From contig NC_081810.1 of assembly GCF_030704535.1 (NCBI RefSeq), positions 7,326,501-7,390,500 on the forward strand: 64,000 nucleotides of DNA, given 5' to 3'. The position numbers and the translations under genes are program-made. Position 1 is the stretch's first letter, and every line of letters begins with the position of its first letter. The notes beneath the pieces were generated by a model. The model ran no database searches. It was not told where the DNA came from and saw only the letters and a list, made by a program, of their open reading frames with translations. Source of the DNA: Vitis vinifera. Lineage: Eukaryota; Streptophyta; Magnoliopsida; Vitales; Vitaceae. Of the stretch, positions 37,301 through 49,267 are shown piece by piece.

Positions 37301-39505
37301 ACGTTTAAGGCAAATTTGTATTATAGGTCTTTGGAGGAAGACAATAGCCCTTTATTTCCAGAAAAGGAGGTTTGGGGTTCGTATGCCCCTTTAAGAACTC
37401 GTTTTTTTGCTTGGGAAGCAGTTTGGGGTAAAATTTCCACTGTAGATATGCTAATGAGGAGGGGTTGGTCTATGGCTAATAGATGCAACCTGTGCAAAGA
37501 AAATGAGGAAACGGCGAACCACATCCTAATTCATTGTGGTAAGACAAGGGATCTTTGGAATTTGTTGTTTTCTTCGTTTGGGGTGGTGTGGGTGCTCCCG
37601 GAATCCGTGAGAAATTTGCTTCTTGAATGGAAAATGAAAGGCATGGGGAAGAAAAGGAGTGTAGTTTGGAAAATGGCGTCTATTTGTCTGTTTGGGTGTA
37701 TTTGGGGAGAGCGAAATCGAAGAATCTTCCAAGAGGAAGAGATGTCAGATACGAGCTTGAGAAAACTCTTTCTTCGGTCCCTGCTTGAGTGGTCTCAACA
37801 ATTTGTGGACTTGGACTTGGACTATCTCTCTTTTCGGAATTTGTTGGGTGATAGGGTTGTTGTTTAACTAATCCTTATTAGTCTTTATTTTTCTTTTATT
37901 GCCTTGTTTTGGGCCTTCTTTGTATATAGCCTATGTACATAAGGAGCGCCCCCTGTTTTCTGGCGTGTTTTTAATCTAATGGTCCTCTTTGTCTATCAAA
38001 AAAATAAAATAAAATTTCGCAGTTCCATCTAAGGTGAGTCTTTTTTCACTTGGGATGCTTGTTGAGGGGGAGGTTCTAGGAGGAATCTATCAACCACATC
38101 CTTCTTTATTGCCCTAAAGCAAGGGAGTTATGGCATTTTCTATTTTCCCTATTCGGAGACATTTGGGTCCTTCCTTTTTCGGTTAGGGAGACTCTTTTAA
38201 GTCAACACGGATTATTGGAGGAAGCAAGTGAAAGAAGGTTGGGGGTGCAGCCTCATTATGTATTTTTTGGACTTTGTGGAAAGAAATAAACCAAAGAGCC
38301 TTTGAAACTGAAAAGCAATTGGCTCAATCTTTGAAGAGCACCTTTGTTAAAAGTTTGTCATTGTGGGTTAGTATGCCCATAGCAAAAAGAACAATGACTT
38401 TAATCAATTTCATAGATTGGGTGGGATCTAGATGAGGGAACACCTTTTTGTATTTTCCCTTTGCCAGGCTATAGCTTTTGTTTTCCCCTTTGTATACAAC
38501 CTGTGCACCTTGCTGGATAGCTCCTTTCATCAACATATTTATCTTATCATTTTTTTGATACACAGTATATTTATCTTATCATTCATTTCTTATCATTGCT
38601 TACAGGATTAGAAATGTACATATCCTTGGCAATAATATCCTATCCCATCCGAATCCCTTATCCCTGTAGTCTAAACATGTGGTAATCAAGCATATTGAAG
38701 AGCTCCACCTTTGCTTTGCCTCAAAAGGACACAATTATCTCACACTGATAAAAACACCCATTTCGAACAAAGCAAAGCCTTTCATTTAACAAAAATCCCA
38801 TTTTGACATTTCATGACCATTTATAATGCTCATTTGGAAAGAGCAAAGCCCCTCCAAAGTATATGGAATCCAGAAGCTTAAATGATATAACATAGCTTTC
38901 AATTCACACTCCAAAATGAAAATTAACATACTAAATTCGTTAGAGAAAACAGGGCATACCAGCTGGTTTTCCATCAATCTCGACATCAAAGTACACTTTA
39001 TGAGTCACTTCCTTCAAATTCTCCGTCGACTTCTTTGCCTGACAATTAAATCATTAAAAAAAAGAAGGAAAAAAGCAAAGCCCCCCAAAACTGTGGGTGA
39101 GATCCACCGATTCTCCTTCTCTGGACTCATCCCACATACAAAGTAAATGCAATTTCCAGAGAAAAGAAACTGAAAATTTGTCACTAAACAGTGGTCTTTG
39201 GTAATTTTCAAGCCGCATAATAACTAAATGACATAAAATTCACATTAAATTTTTTATTGAAAAGAAAAATAGGGAATAAGGATGCCAGGAATTTCTCGGA
39301 GATCTAAAACAACTCTCACAAAATGCATCTTTCACAGATCGAATCTATATAACCATAAACCATCGTTTATCATGCAGCAACAGATCAACAACGATCGATC
39401 GAGAGACAATCTGAGAAAATAAAAGAGATAAATCCACGGTACCTGAGAGATAGCTAGGGTTCCCAACAGTAGCAGACTCCACAACACCAACTTCATCCTC
39501 GCCAT
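34337..39505 (-). CDS. CYP20-1: Secretory-pathway cyclophilin, peptidyl-prolyl cis-trans isomerase
   Basis: Seven exons on the minus strand: 39443-39505, 38960-39038, 36017-36064, 35895-35918, 35481-35663, 35274-35349 and 34337-34475. All have GT-AG borders in consistent phase and give 203 aa. Residues 1-21 ([20 protein letters not shown]) form a signal peptide. The single cyclophilin domain has the active-site block [16 protein letters not shown] (catalytic Arg of FHRIIP, Phe and Gln), [30 protein letters not shown], and the Trp of [14 protein letters not shown] that governs cyclosporin binding. The C-terminus is SGELPL with no KDEL. It matches the Arabidopsis ROC7/CYP20-1 class, which folds secreted or ER clients. 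Two LINE 3' ends lie antisense in intron 2 (36065-38959). The start is shared with a divergent RING ligase promoter region. Confidence 0.93.
36515..37867 (+). pseudogene. LINE ORF2 C-terminal fragment with zf-RVT domain
   Basis: A 450-codon frame with no internal stop. It starts with the post-RT motif [18 protein letters not shown], passes [20 protein letters not shown] and the [12 protein letters not shown] thumb region, and reaches the zinc-binding reverse-transcriptase module [18 protein letters not shown]. The endonuclease and the polymerase core are absent, so it has no catalytic function. The intact frame suggests a fairly recent insertion. The apparent Met at the start is a chance ATG at the truncation. 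Confidence 0.88.
36518..38019 (+). mobile_element. 5'-truncated L1-type LINE in cyclophilin intron 2
   Basis: Sequence begins abruptly inside ORF2, runs through an uninterrupted 3' coding end to a stop at 37867, then a roughly 150-bp 3' UTR (CATAAGGAGCGCCCC) and a tail of AAAAAAATAAAATAAAAT. Loss of the 5' end is the usual LINE insertion product. Orientation is opposite to the host gene. No certain target duplication was identified. Confidence 0.88.
38022..38580 (+). mobile_element. Second, older LINE 3' fragment
   Basis: Directly after the first LINE tail, sequence in the same orientation encodes zf-RVT-like text ([16 protein letters not shown] near 38090 and [13 protein letters not shown]) with stops and frameshifts. 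It ends in a T/A-rich 3' region with GTATACAACCTGTGCACC. ATATTTATCTTATCATT is repeated at about 38536-38552 and 38566-38582, either a tail duplication or a target duplication. Confidence 0.75.
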
Positions 39506-40039
39506 CTCCTCCTTGGTTCCCGATCTCCGCCCTACGGACTAAGTAGTGCTTTATGACACAGATCGACCAATTAACACCTTACATGTGACATTTTAGTTGG
39601 ACAGTATTGGTTGTTACACGTCATACATATGGGCTCAGTTGTGGACGGACTGGGATGAGTGTGGGCTACTCTCTGATGGGCTGATATACTCGGGCCGAGA
39701 GTGGGCGAAGAACAAAATTCTTTTGTTAACAATATCCACCCGCCACGGCACTGTAACTGGACATTTTAGTCCCTATCGTCCCGAAATAAAACGTGTCATT
39801 TTGTAATTGATTAGAGAAACCATAGAGTCAACTAACTGTCGTCAACTACCATTCGTGAAGCAGAAGCGCCAGGAAGACTGCTTGGTGAATCTCATCACCA
39901 CATTAGGAATGGCGAATTCAATCCAAATTCTTCAAGGTAAGAGGGAGATTTAGGGTTAGGGTTGCGATTTGGGATCAATTAATTCATTCTCTCATCCATC
40001 TTCTCCTGTCTGTTTCTTCAATTTTGACTCTGTTTCAGA
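39506..40039. promoter_or_regulatory. Shared divergent upstream region of cyclophilin and APD ligase genes
   Basis: 534 bases separate the two start codons, which face away from each other. The APD side contains a probable non-coding first exon ending at the donor after 39936 (AAG/gtaag) and an intron to the acceptor at 40038. TTTAGGGTTAGGGTT (39949-39963), a telo-box-like element, lies just inside that intron. TACACGTCAT near 39611 holds an ACGTCA core. No TATA box stands out. Confidence 0.55.
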
Positions 40040-43000
40040 ATGGAGGAGTCGGATCACACTCAAGCTGTTTCTGCTCCTTCTTCTTCGACTTTGGCTGTCG
40101 GGGCATCTTCTTCGTCATCGTCTTCCTCACCGGTGCTCGGAGAACCGCAGGGCGAGCGGCTCGAAGAACCGCAGGGCGAGCAGCTCGAAGACGGAAATGA
40201 CCACCGCCAGTTCTACCTCCCTCCGCAGGAACAGCAAAGGCAGCCATCTAGTGTGTCTTATCGGGTGAACATATCGATATCTGATGTGGCGACGGGGGAG
40301 ATTCGAGATGACGTCTGGTCGTGTCTCGTTGTGCTTGTCACATTTTGGTTCTTCGGTTTGTTTCCATGCTCTTCTAGTTGAATTTATTGTTGTTGATTAA
40401 ATAGCTTTGGTTGGTTGCCAAGAAAAATATAGGAAAAGAGAAGAAATTACCATTCTTTTAGGATGTTGTGTTTTTATAATAACAAAGGAAAATCAAGACT
40501 CAGCCTCAGTTGAGTGGAGGCTTATTTCCTTTGACTTCCAATTGATGACATATCTTAAGATTCAAAACTTTTAGTGTCTTTTCTGTTCCTACATTTTCTC
40601 AGAAACCAACTGAGCTCTGAATTTATGGATCCTCTTTGGTATTGTCAAATAATTTTATTTTTCAGAGCTGACGCTTCAGGATTTGTTCTGATTTGGTTTT
40701 TCATTTTGCTGATGGACAGCATCCATGGCTCTGATTCTTGGTTTTTACGGGTCTGCAAATGTACAGCTGGGCCCACATTGCTCGCGCCTTGTCAAAGCTA
40801 ACTCATTCTTTGTGCAAACAATTAAGGTTATTTGATGCATCTTACTTATTTGAACTTTGATTTTTTCAGCTGCTGCTGCTGTTCCTGTGTGATAATCTTC
40901 CCGGTTTTGCTACCAGGTACAGGAAATAGATGAACCAAAACCTGGGCCAATGCTATATGGATTTTATGAACCTCCTCCCCTGGATGTTGAAAACACCTGG
41001 TTTGAGACACATGATGCATCTGTAGAGGCCAATTTTCACAAGGTGAGAACCTTCCAGCTGACTGTTATTCTTACATTCATACTTTCAAGTCCAGAATATC
41101 CACAAAGTTCTACAATCAGAACCTTTTAGATGCCCTATTTAATGAAGTGGAATTGAGTATCTTACTGTCTTTCAGGAGTGGATCTTCTTTTTGAACAAAG
41201 GGTCTAAAGTGGATATTTCATACAGTGTGAAAGCCCCACGGTCCTCTCCCTTATCCCTTGTAATCGCCCAAGGTAAATTCTAACTTCTAAACCACATAAA
41301 AGAAAATGGTAACATGATACTTCCATTCATGAGTATAATTTTAAATCAGTTTTTTGAAGCAACTTACCATTAATTTTAGCTCCTTACCCATTCAGCATAA
41401 ATACATGTTGCTGATGTAGTTTCCATGCCAACAAATTGGGCTTAAATGTGTTGTTTTATAGACACCACATGTCATAGAGGCTCAATACAAAAATATCAAC
41501 TTTTATCTTTAATCTTAATATATATACATTTCAACCTGCAGGTAGGGAGAGTCTTGTTGAATGGATAGAGGATCCGTCATATCCTAACACCACTTTGTCT
41601 TGGAATATTATTTATGGTGAGACTAATGAAGGAAAATGTATGTGTTTTTCTTTCTTTCAGATTAGGCTGCTCTAATCTTGTCTACTTTCCTTCGCAGGAA
41701 GTGGTAAGGTCCAACAGGAAATTTTTAAGTCTTCTTATTATTATGTTGCTGTGGGTAACTTGAACTCTGAGGAGGTCAAGGTAACTGCTCAAATATTGAC
41801 TTTCCTATTCAATTATCAAATCATTTTATGTTGGAAATGGGTTCTTCAATGATCAACATTGTGGAGTGTGATGCTTGTTTGTTAGTTATTGACTTATAGT
41901 TGCAACGGATATTGTGTCATATCTAAATGTGTCTTTGAAACTAAGTACAATAACCATTTGAAGATACCAATATCAAGAACTGAAACAACTATGCAGAGAA
42001 CTCCACTTGAATGTGTTCTCTCATGGTCCTTTTTGGGGTCCATTGCCAACATATTTCCTTGTTAATCAGACTACGAGAATTTTTGGCCAGAATCCCCTGT
42101 TATTCAGAATAGGGATGCCTATTGGACTCTAACGTGATCATTTGCAGCAGATTCTTTCCTTCTAATTTTTAATTAATTTATATAGATTTTCCTTTCCTGC
42201 CAAGTTGATCCATTTTGCGAAACTTAGACTTCAGGGTCACCACAATCACCATTAGGTTTTAGAGTGAACTATTTAAAAGCTTGTCGATTTCACTAAAACA
42301 ACCAGCCTTTAGCTAGTGGGTACCAGGATATTTACATTATACATTTACCACTGGATCACTTCAGTCATTTTCAGCTCCTAGATTGCACAGCTTTGGATGA
42401 TATGGTCATCCCAACCTGTTGAACTAATTACCACCAAAGAGTACCTAGGGTTGTTCTTGGCTTATTTGGTTCCTTATAGCATTTGTATCTTCTACATAAA
42501 ATATTTTATGTAGTTAAATTGTTGGGGCTTTGCCTGCAACAGTTTGCATTATATACAGATCCTGAAACCTTCAATTTATCAGTGGATTTGTTTCCCTAAA
42601 TGATTCATTGAACAGGTCCAGTTAAACTTGACAATGAAGACTTTCCTCTACAATACTACCAAGGCATATTACAAGTGCTCCCTGGGTAATCGTTTATGTA
42701 GTTTGAAGCTGTTTCTGCTAAGGGCTAATGCTGCTGTCTTAACTTCTCCAGGTCCACGACAGGTAAAAGATTGCCACTTGTTGACTTCTACACTTCTTTC
42801 AATAAGAGTAATTACTTTGTTTTTCCTGAACCTCTGTTGCATTTTGAAGGACATGTTCTTGAATGTACTGAATGGACTGTTATTGTAGTACAGGTATTCC
42901 AATTTTAAACATCATGGTCAACAATCTCGGAAATCCCATTTCTCTTCATTATTACCAATTAGCATTTATGTATTTAATTAATCATTGGTTGTTCAATTAA

Positions 43001-44101
43001 ACTGTTATTGGGCATGGGGTGCTACCAGTTTTCCTTGCCTCTGTCACAGTTGTGGAATAAATCTGATGTAGGACACAGAACTTGCCTGGTTTATTCAGAT
43101 CTTATAGGTTAATGAGTTCAGTCTGTCTTCCTTATCCTGATATCCAACCTCAAGAGCTTTTTATGGACTTGTCTCTGTTGTTAGCTGTGATTTTGAAAGA
43201 TAGAACTGGAAGCTGAGTTCATTGGATCAATTGATTGCATATTCCAATTCTGAATGCAAAGAGGATTAAGCATTCCATCTCTTTCTCTAGAAGTAGATGT
43301 TCTTTAGACCCATTCATTGGCACTTTAAAATATTCATAATTTCATATACAAATTTGTGCTTTTTGGTTCTTCAGGGTTCATCCAATGATGACTGGTTAAT
43401 CAAAATGTCTTATGGACCCCGGTGGATCACTTATTTTGTTGGATCAGGTTATTTTCCTTTGCCTTCATATCCTTCCATGACATGCAAAAGGAGGACGAGT
43501 CTTTACAGTTATCATTTCTCCTGTATGTAGGTGCAATGACCGTACTCATCTTGTTGGCCTTCAGAGCCTGCAACACGTTCCAAACCATCATTGGGGATGG
43601 AACGGGATATCAAGTAGGGACAGGAGAGACAGAGCCGGAGCGAGCCCCATTGCTCCTTCCCAAAGATGACGATGCCTCGAGTTGGGGTTCATCTTATGAT
43701 TCAATCTCCCATGATGAGGAGGACCTAGAAGAGTGGCTTGCAGTGAGTTCCCTTGAAGGAAACATATCAAAAGAAGGAGAAAACAACGGCAATCCTCGGC
43801 GCCTCTGTGTTATCTGCTGTGATGCTCCAAGAGACTGCTTTTTTCTTCCATGTGGCCATTGTGCTGCCTGTTTTACATGTGGAACAAGGTATGTACTCCA
43901 CTCTTTCACCTTGCTCAAATCTATAGTTGTGTCATATAATTATTGTCCTATATGATCACATCCACCAACTCTATAGAATAATCCTTCATCCACTAGACTC
44001 GGTCTGAGTTTATCTGTCTCTCCAGAATTTCAGAGGAGGCCGGTAGCTGTCCCATTTGCCGAAAAAAGATGAAGAAAGTGAGGAAGATATTCACAGTTTG
44101 A
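40040..44101 (+). CDS. APD: APD-type membrane RING E3 ubiquitin ligase
   Basis: Ten exons: 40040-40355, 40720-40826, 40917-41042, 41176-41272, 41542-41616, 41698-41780, 42616-42762, 43375-43447, 43531-43888 and 44026-44101. All have GT-AG borders in consistent phase and give 485 aa. The cytosolic N-terminus is Ser- and Gln-rich. A first membrane helix spans about 92-118 ([20 protein letters not shown]). A lumenal, Asn-glycosylation-rich region (NTTLSW, NLT, NTTK) and a second helix near 337-355 ([14 protein letters not shown]) follow. The C-terminal C3HC4 RING spans about 437-478 ([24 protein letters not shown]). Arabidopsis APD1-4 act at endomembranes in pollen mitosis. The start is the first ATG after a 5' UTR intron; an upstream ATG at about 39909 would enter a different frame and is taken as leader sequence. 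Confidence 0.92.
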
Positions 44102-44914
44102 ATGGTGGGTGTATTCTAGTTCAATTGTGCAGACACTCCTGGAGAAGAAGAAGTTGACGGTTTTTTGTGGTATTCTCTAGTTCCATTCTGCAAGAACTCT
44201 CCCGGTTTGGAATATTTTTGGTTGCAGTGTGGATGCAATCCCATCACGCTTGTTCTACAAGATGGGTGAACTAAGATTGGATTGGGGTTTGACGATTTGA
44301 CAAAAGCCGATCTTCCATGTATCAATCCTTTTGATCTTTACCTCAAATGTTTATAAACTAAAGTTGTTATTACAGGGAACAAAGGTCTCATTGCGGGGTC
44401 ATGGCCATGACGGCGATTTTGTCAGCTGTCGTTGTAACGATTGTGTTTGGAGTCACATTTGATTACTGGTTGTTCTTGATGTAGCTATTGGGTCTTAGCA
44501 TACATTTTAAGAACCAAAAAAAAAAAAAAAATCATTTTGAAATGGGAGTGGATTGAACGTACTTTTGAGGAATCAAAAAGTTTTTCTTTCCAAAGTACAA
44601 AAAAAAAACATAATTTCACGTTTTACTAAAACTCATGTTTGAGATAGAATTTCAAAACATTTGATTTTTCTGTAGAAATTGAACTAATTATTAATTTTTA
44701 AAAAGAGCTTTATACTTGTTCAATCTTTAAAATCAAATATAGAAAGCGTTTGTGAAAAAAAAATTCAAAGTAAAATTTAGAAATAAAATACTCGAAATAC
44801 TCTTAAATGTATTTATAATATCGATTTTTTTATTATTTTGTGAAAGCATTTTCAAGCATTTTTTTTTTGTAATTTTGGGGCATTCCAAGATTGTTGAGAA
44901 AGCTTTGGCAACCG

Positions 44915-45148
44915 ATGCGTGTAAGCCTTCGGATCACAACGGTGGAACTCACCCTGGGAGACGATGGAGACGTGATCATCGATCAACCACCATCCCATTC
45001 ATCAATCCTGCTCTGCAATGCCTATGCGAGCTGCTCCCTCCCTCCCCTTCCTGCGTCCATGCATCATTTTCTCGCCTTTCTTCTTCCTCATAATTCTCGT
45101 CATCTACCAGGTTCATCTCCCCATCTCTTTAATTACTTTTCTGATTAA
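44915..45148 (+). other. Possible overlapping upstream ORF of the GT90 gene
   Basis: An ATG at 44915 opens a 77-codon frame ending at 45148. It overlaps the GT90 start at 45018 in another frame. If transcription begins upstream of 44915, it could damp translation of the main ORF. The peptide is unlike anything I know, and part of it runs through GT90 intron 1. Confidence 0.25.
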
Positions 45149-48100
45149 GGCATTTCATCGAACATTTCACTTGTAATTTGACATTCTAATTCTTTGTCTC
45201 ACAGGTAGATGACTTCGCCTCCCAAACCAAAACGGTGGTAGGCCACAACTTGAACCCCACGCCTTGGCATTTATTCCCACCCAATACCTTCACCGAGAAA
45301 ACCAGATACGCCCGGGTTTCCAAAATCATACAATGCTCCTACCTCACATGTCGCCGCCGCAGCATCACCCCCACCACCACCAAAATACCAGAATGGCATA
45401 CTCGGCAATCCTCTAATACAGTTGGGAAATGCCCCATGTTCTTCACACGGATTGATCATGATCTCCAGCCCTGGGTTCGTTCGGGTATATCTCTATCCAG
45501 TGTCATGGAGGCCCAGAAGTTTGCTGCATTTAGGGTTGTGATTGTTGGGGGCAAACTGTATGTGGATTTTTTCTACGCCTGTGTACAGAGTAGGGCGATG
45601 TTCACGGTTTGGGGTTTGTTGCAACTGCTCAGGAGGTATCCTGGGACGGTGCCTGATGTAGATTTAATGTTCGACTGCATGGACAAGCCTACCATTAGTC
45701 GCGAGGAGCATGGGTCAAAACCTTTGCCTCTGTTTCGGTATTGCACAACTATGGATCACTTTGATATTCCTTTTCCTGATTGGTCTTTCTGGGGTTGGTA
45801 AGAATTTCAAACACTTGATTCTTCTATCCTTATTCGGCTTTATAATTCCCGAAGTATGTATAACCTACTCTGCTGCTGGCTAGCTCCTGTTGTTTGCACT
45901 TGTTTTGGTTGGTTGTATAGTCACTCACAATGCAAATCACAGCAATTATCTTTGTTATGTTATATGTATAGTATTAGCTTATTTGATTTGGAAAATTAAT
46001 GCACCGGAAGCATAAGTTTACACATTTGAAAGTCATGATGCTTGGTTTGTGTCTCCACTCTCTAAAATGGACCAAATCTATGGCAATAAGTTGAGCGCTC
46101 TAGGGCATTAATGGTTAGAATATGGTGCTTGATGTAAGGCATTGTGTTCCTCCATTGGTGGCACTACACAAGTGATCCTATTCTCCTAGATGATAATTCC
46201 ATACAATGTTTAAGTTTAACTGTTTGTTTTTTACATATGTTGATATCTCCACTAATGATTCCATAATCTCTGCCTCACTGTTGGTTTAGTATAACCATTC
46301 ACAACAGACTATGTCTTGATTTTGGTTCGTGCGGTGTGGATAAGAAGTTATGTGAAGGAAAAAATGAAAATAAAACATCTCCTTCCACCACGCCTCATGC
46401 GCTGGTCCTTTTGCTGTTTGTTGACTTGATTAGTGGGCTAATAGTTGAATGTTATTGCAATGGCAGTGATAAAATTGCTGGGATTAAATCTGTTTCATAC
46501 CCTAAAGGTGTATGATATGATGATTCGATTTTACATTGGTTTTTTATGCCCAGGCATGACCTGATTTGTTGTTCTTGGAAGTGATTCTCCTGCAGGCCAG
46601 AGATTGATATAGGACCCTGGGATGAGGAGTTCATTGGCATTAAACAAGGTTCCCAGGTTCTAAATTGGACACAGAAGTTGAGTTATGCATACTGGAAAGG
46701 AAACCCTGATGTTCAGTCTCCTGTTCGTGTAGATTTACTGCAATGTAATAACTCTGACATAATTGGAGCACAAATTATGCGTCAGGTTTTGTGTGATTAC
46801 CATTTGGACCTCTTTTTATCTAAAATATGGACCTATTGAGCTATGAAAGTATGATTTATCAATAAATTCTTTTTTTCCCCCACTTTTATATGATAGGATT
46901 GGGTGGAAGAAGCAAAAAATGGGTTTAAGGAGTCCAAACTATCAAACCAGTGCAATCATCGGTAAGTTACTTTTTCTGAATATGACTTCACGTGCAACTA
47001 GGATACCAACTTGGTTATAGCTGCTGTCTGGAGATTGCAAAATCTGATTAGCTGGTTGACTACATATTACAATGATGCAGAAATCGATATATAGATGTCT
47101 AAGTGAGAGATATTCTAATAGAAGGAAAAACCGTATTGAGAAGTTTTGAAACTCTAAACAATGGTTAGAGAAAAAAATTATCAATTTTATTGATTCCTTT
47201 TTTCCTTTTTTCCCTTTTTCCATTGAAGAAGTTTGATTGTCTGTCTTACTGCTTTTGGAACTTTATACCTACTAAGGTGCTAATATCATTAAATAACAGA
47301 TAACCTACTAATACTAGTAGTTCACATTGAAGAAGTTTGATCATCCCTCTTACATTTCCTGCTGCATCTCTTCATTGGTTCCTTATGCTGCAAACAAATG
47401 GGCCTTGGATAAATCGTAAATATATAGCCAAACATTATGATCCCATCCATTTATCATATATGTAACTCATCATTTGAATAGCAAGACCCAGTTAAGGATA
47501 TCCTTGGAGGGGCTTAAAGCTTCTCATTGTGTCTAAACCTTGAACTTCAGTATTTGTTAGTAAAATATCATTTGGGGAAGTGCCATCATCTTAATCATTT
47601 GCTTGAATTTTTGCAGGTATAAAATCTATGCTGAAGGCTATGCTTGGTCCGTGAGCTTGAAATATATCCTGTCATGTGGCTCTCTTGCCCTAATCATAGC
47701 CCCGCAATATGAAGAGTTCTTCAATCATGGTCTCATATCAATGACAAACTATTGGCCCATCTCTCGTCTTGATATATGCCCATCTATAAAGTTTGCTGTC
47801 TCTTGGGGTAATACACACCATTCAGAGGTATGGTTTCATCTGTTTCTACCACTCGTTTGCTCTTGTTTTTCAGTCTGCATTTTTTCCCCTAGAATTCCTA
47901 CATGCTACAAAGTATTAGTTGGACAGGGTAGTTATCGGTTCTGTTCTTAGCTTGAGTTTGAATTTACGCTTTAAAATATATCCAACTGTTCACTTGGGTA
48001 AGAACATAAACCCATCTGAGCAATGGCTTCTATATTTCCTAGCTTCTAGAGGCTATGGTTTCTATAGTTTTCTGCATTTGAGATCAGAATATGCTAACAA

Positions 48101-48534
48101 CATAGACAGTAACAGTAGTAACTAGTGGTAACAGAGGTTCTTCTTCATCTTTGTCTTCTTTGATATTTCCATTATTTACTCTGGCCACACATAACTATCT
48201 GCTCCATTGTTCTTGGAGATCAACAGGAGATCAATATTGATTATCCTTCAATAGTCTACTGAACTACTTCTAAAACCATTTCCTGAAACAGGCGAAGGCA
48301 ATAGGAAAAAGCGGTCAGGACTTGATGGAGAGTATGAGCATGGCTCGGGTTTATGATTACATGTATCACCTCATCACAGAGTACTCAAAGCTCCTCCGGT
48401 TCAAGCCAGAGCCGCCACCATCCGCCCACGAAATTTGTGAAGAATCCCTGCTTTGCTTCGCAGACCCAACGCAAAGGCAGTGTCTGGAAAGATCAACCAC
48501 GTACCCTTCACCAACCCCACCATGTACCCTCTAA
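45018..48534 (+). CDS. GT90 (CAP10/DUF821, Rumi-like) glycosyltransferase
   Basis: Six exons: 45018-45110, 45205-45797, 46596-46785, 46897-46961, 47617-47827 and 48292-48534. All have GT-AG borders in agreeing phase and give 464 aa. Exon 1 encodes a signal-anchor of about 18 residues (PCIIFSPFFFLIILVIY), so this is probably a type II Golgi/ER protein. The CAP10 domain shows DVDLMFDCMDKP, LFRYC, FPDWSFWGWPEIDIGPW, the SYAYWKGNP segment and YKIYAEGYAWSVSLKYILSC followed by APQYEEFF, the usual acceptor/UDP-sugar core. Animal relatives (Rumi/POGLUT1) O-glucosylate or O-xylosylate EGF repeats; plant members act on cell-wall or protein glycans and the substrate here is unknown. An earlier in-frame start was not found. 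Confidence 0.9.
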
Positions 48535-48887
48535 CAATCCATCATTGTGAGAGTTTGGGTGGTTCTGAGTGTAGAAGGATAAAATATAATTATTTTATAA
48601 TTTACTGTATACTTAAGTTAAATATATAATTATAGAGGATAAACCAGCTGTCTTTTATTTAAATTAAGAAAATATATGATAATTGAAGAATTTAATCTTT
48701 TTAAATTTTCATAAGTATTATTTTAATTAAAAAATAATATTTTGAAGGGTAAAAATTATTATATATGATTTTCCAAATATCCTTAACTGCATATTGTAAT
48801 TAAAAGATAATATTTTTGAATGGATCATAAAAATATGTGAAAAAGATTCATTCTAAAGTTTGTAACACGAGTCGGCGGAGAGAAAGC

Positions 48888-49267
48888 CATGTTTGGACAG
48901 TTTTATGTTTTTCAGAACAAAAAAGTGAAAAAACATGTTAAAACACATTTAGGAATAAAAAAAATACTGTTTTCTGTTTTATTTTTTAATAACACAAAAT
49001 AGAGTGTTTTTAGAAAAAATCTTTTAGTTATTTGCTTTTGTTCTATAAGAGTTGTTTTAAAAAAATAATTATATAAATATGTAAAATGATTAAAAATAAG
49101 ATACTAGATATAAAAATTATTTTTAAAAATATTAAAAATTGGTTAAAAACATTTTAGGTTTTTAAATGGACTTTTTTTTCTACAAAAATTGAAGAATAAT
49201 TTTTGAAAATTGTCTCAAAAACTATTTTTTAGAATTAATTTTAAAAACGACTATCAAACATGCTGCA
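48888..49267. mobile_element. MITE-like element, same type as 13264-13881
   Basis: The left end GCCATGTTTGGACAGTTTT and the inverted right end GCAGCATGTTTGATAGTCG continue as A/T-rich imperfect inverted repeats with TTCAGAACAAAAA and its mirror. The interior is non-coding. It lies 350 bases beyond the GT90 stop. Confidence 0.55.

Noticed and set aside
39969-40268. 99-codon frame overlapping the APD start
   Set aside because: Competing frame; the +40040 ATG frame alone gives the conserved APD sequence and continues through nine further exons.
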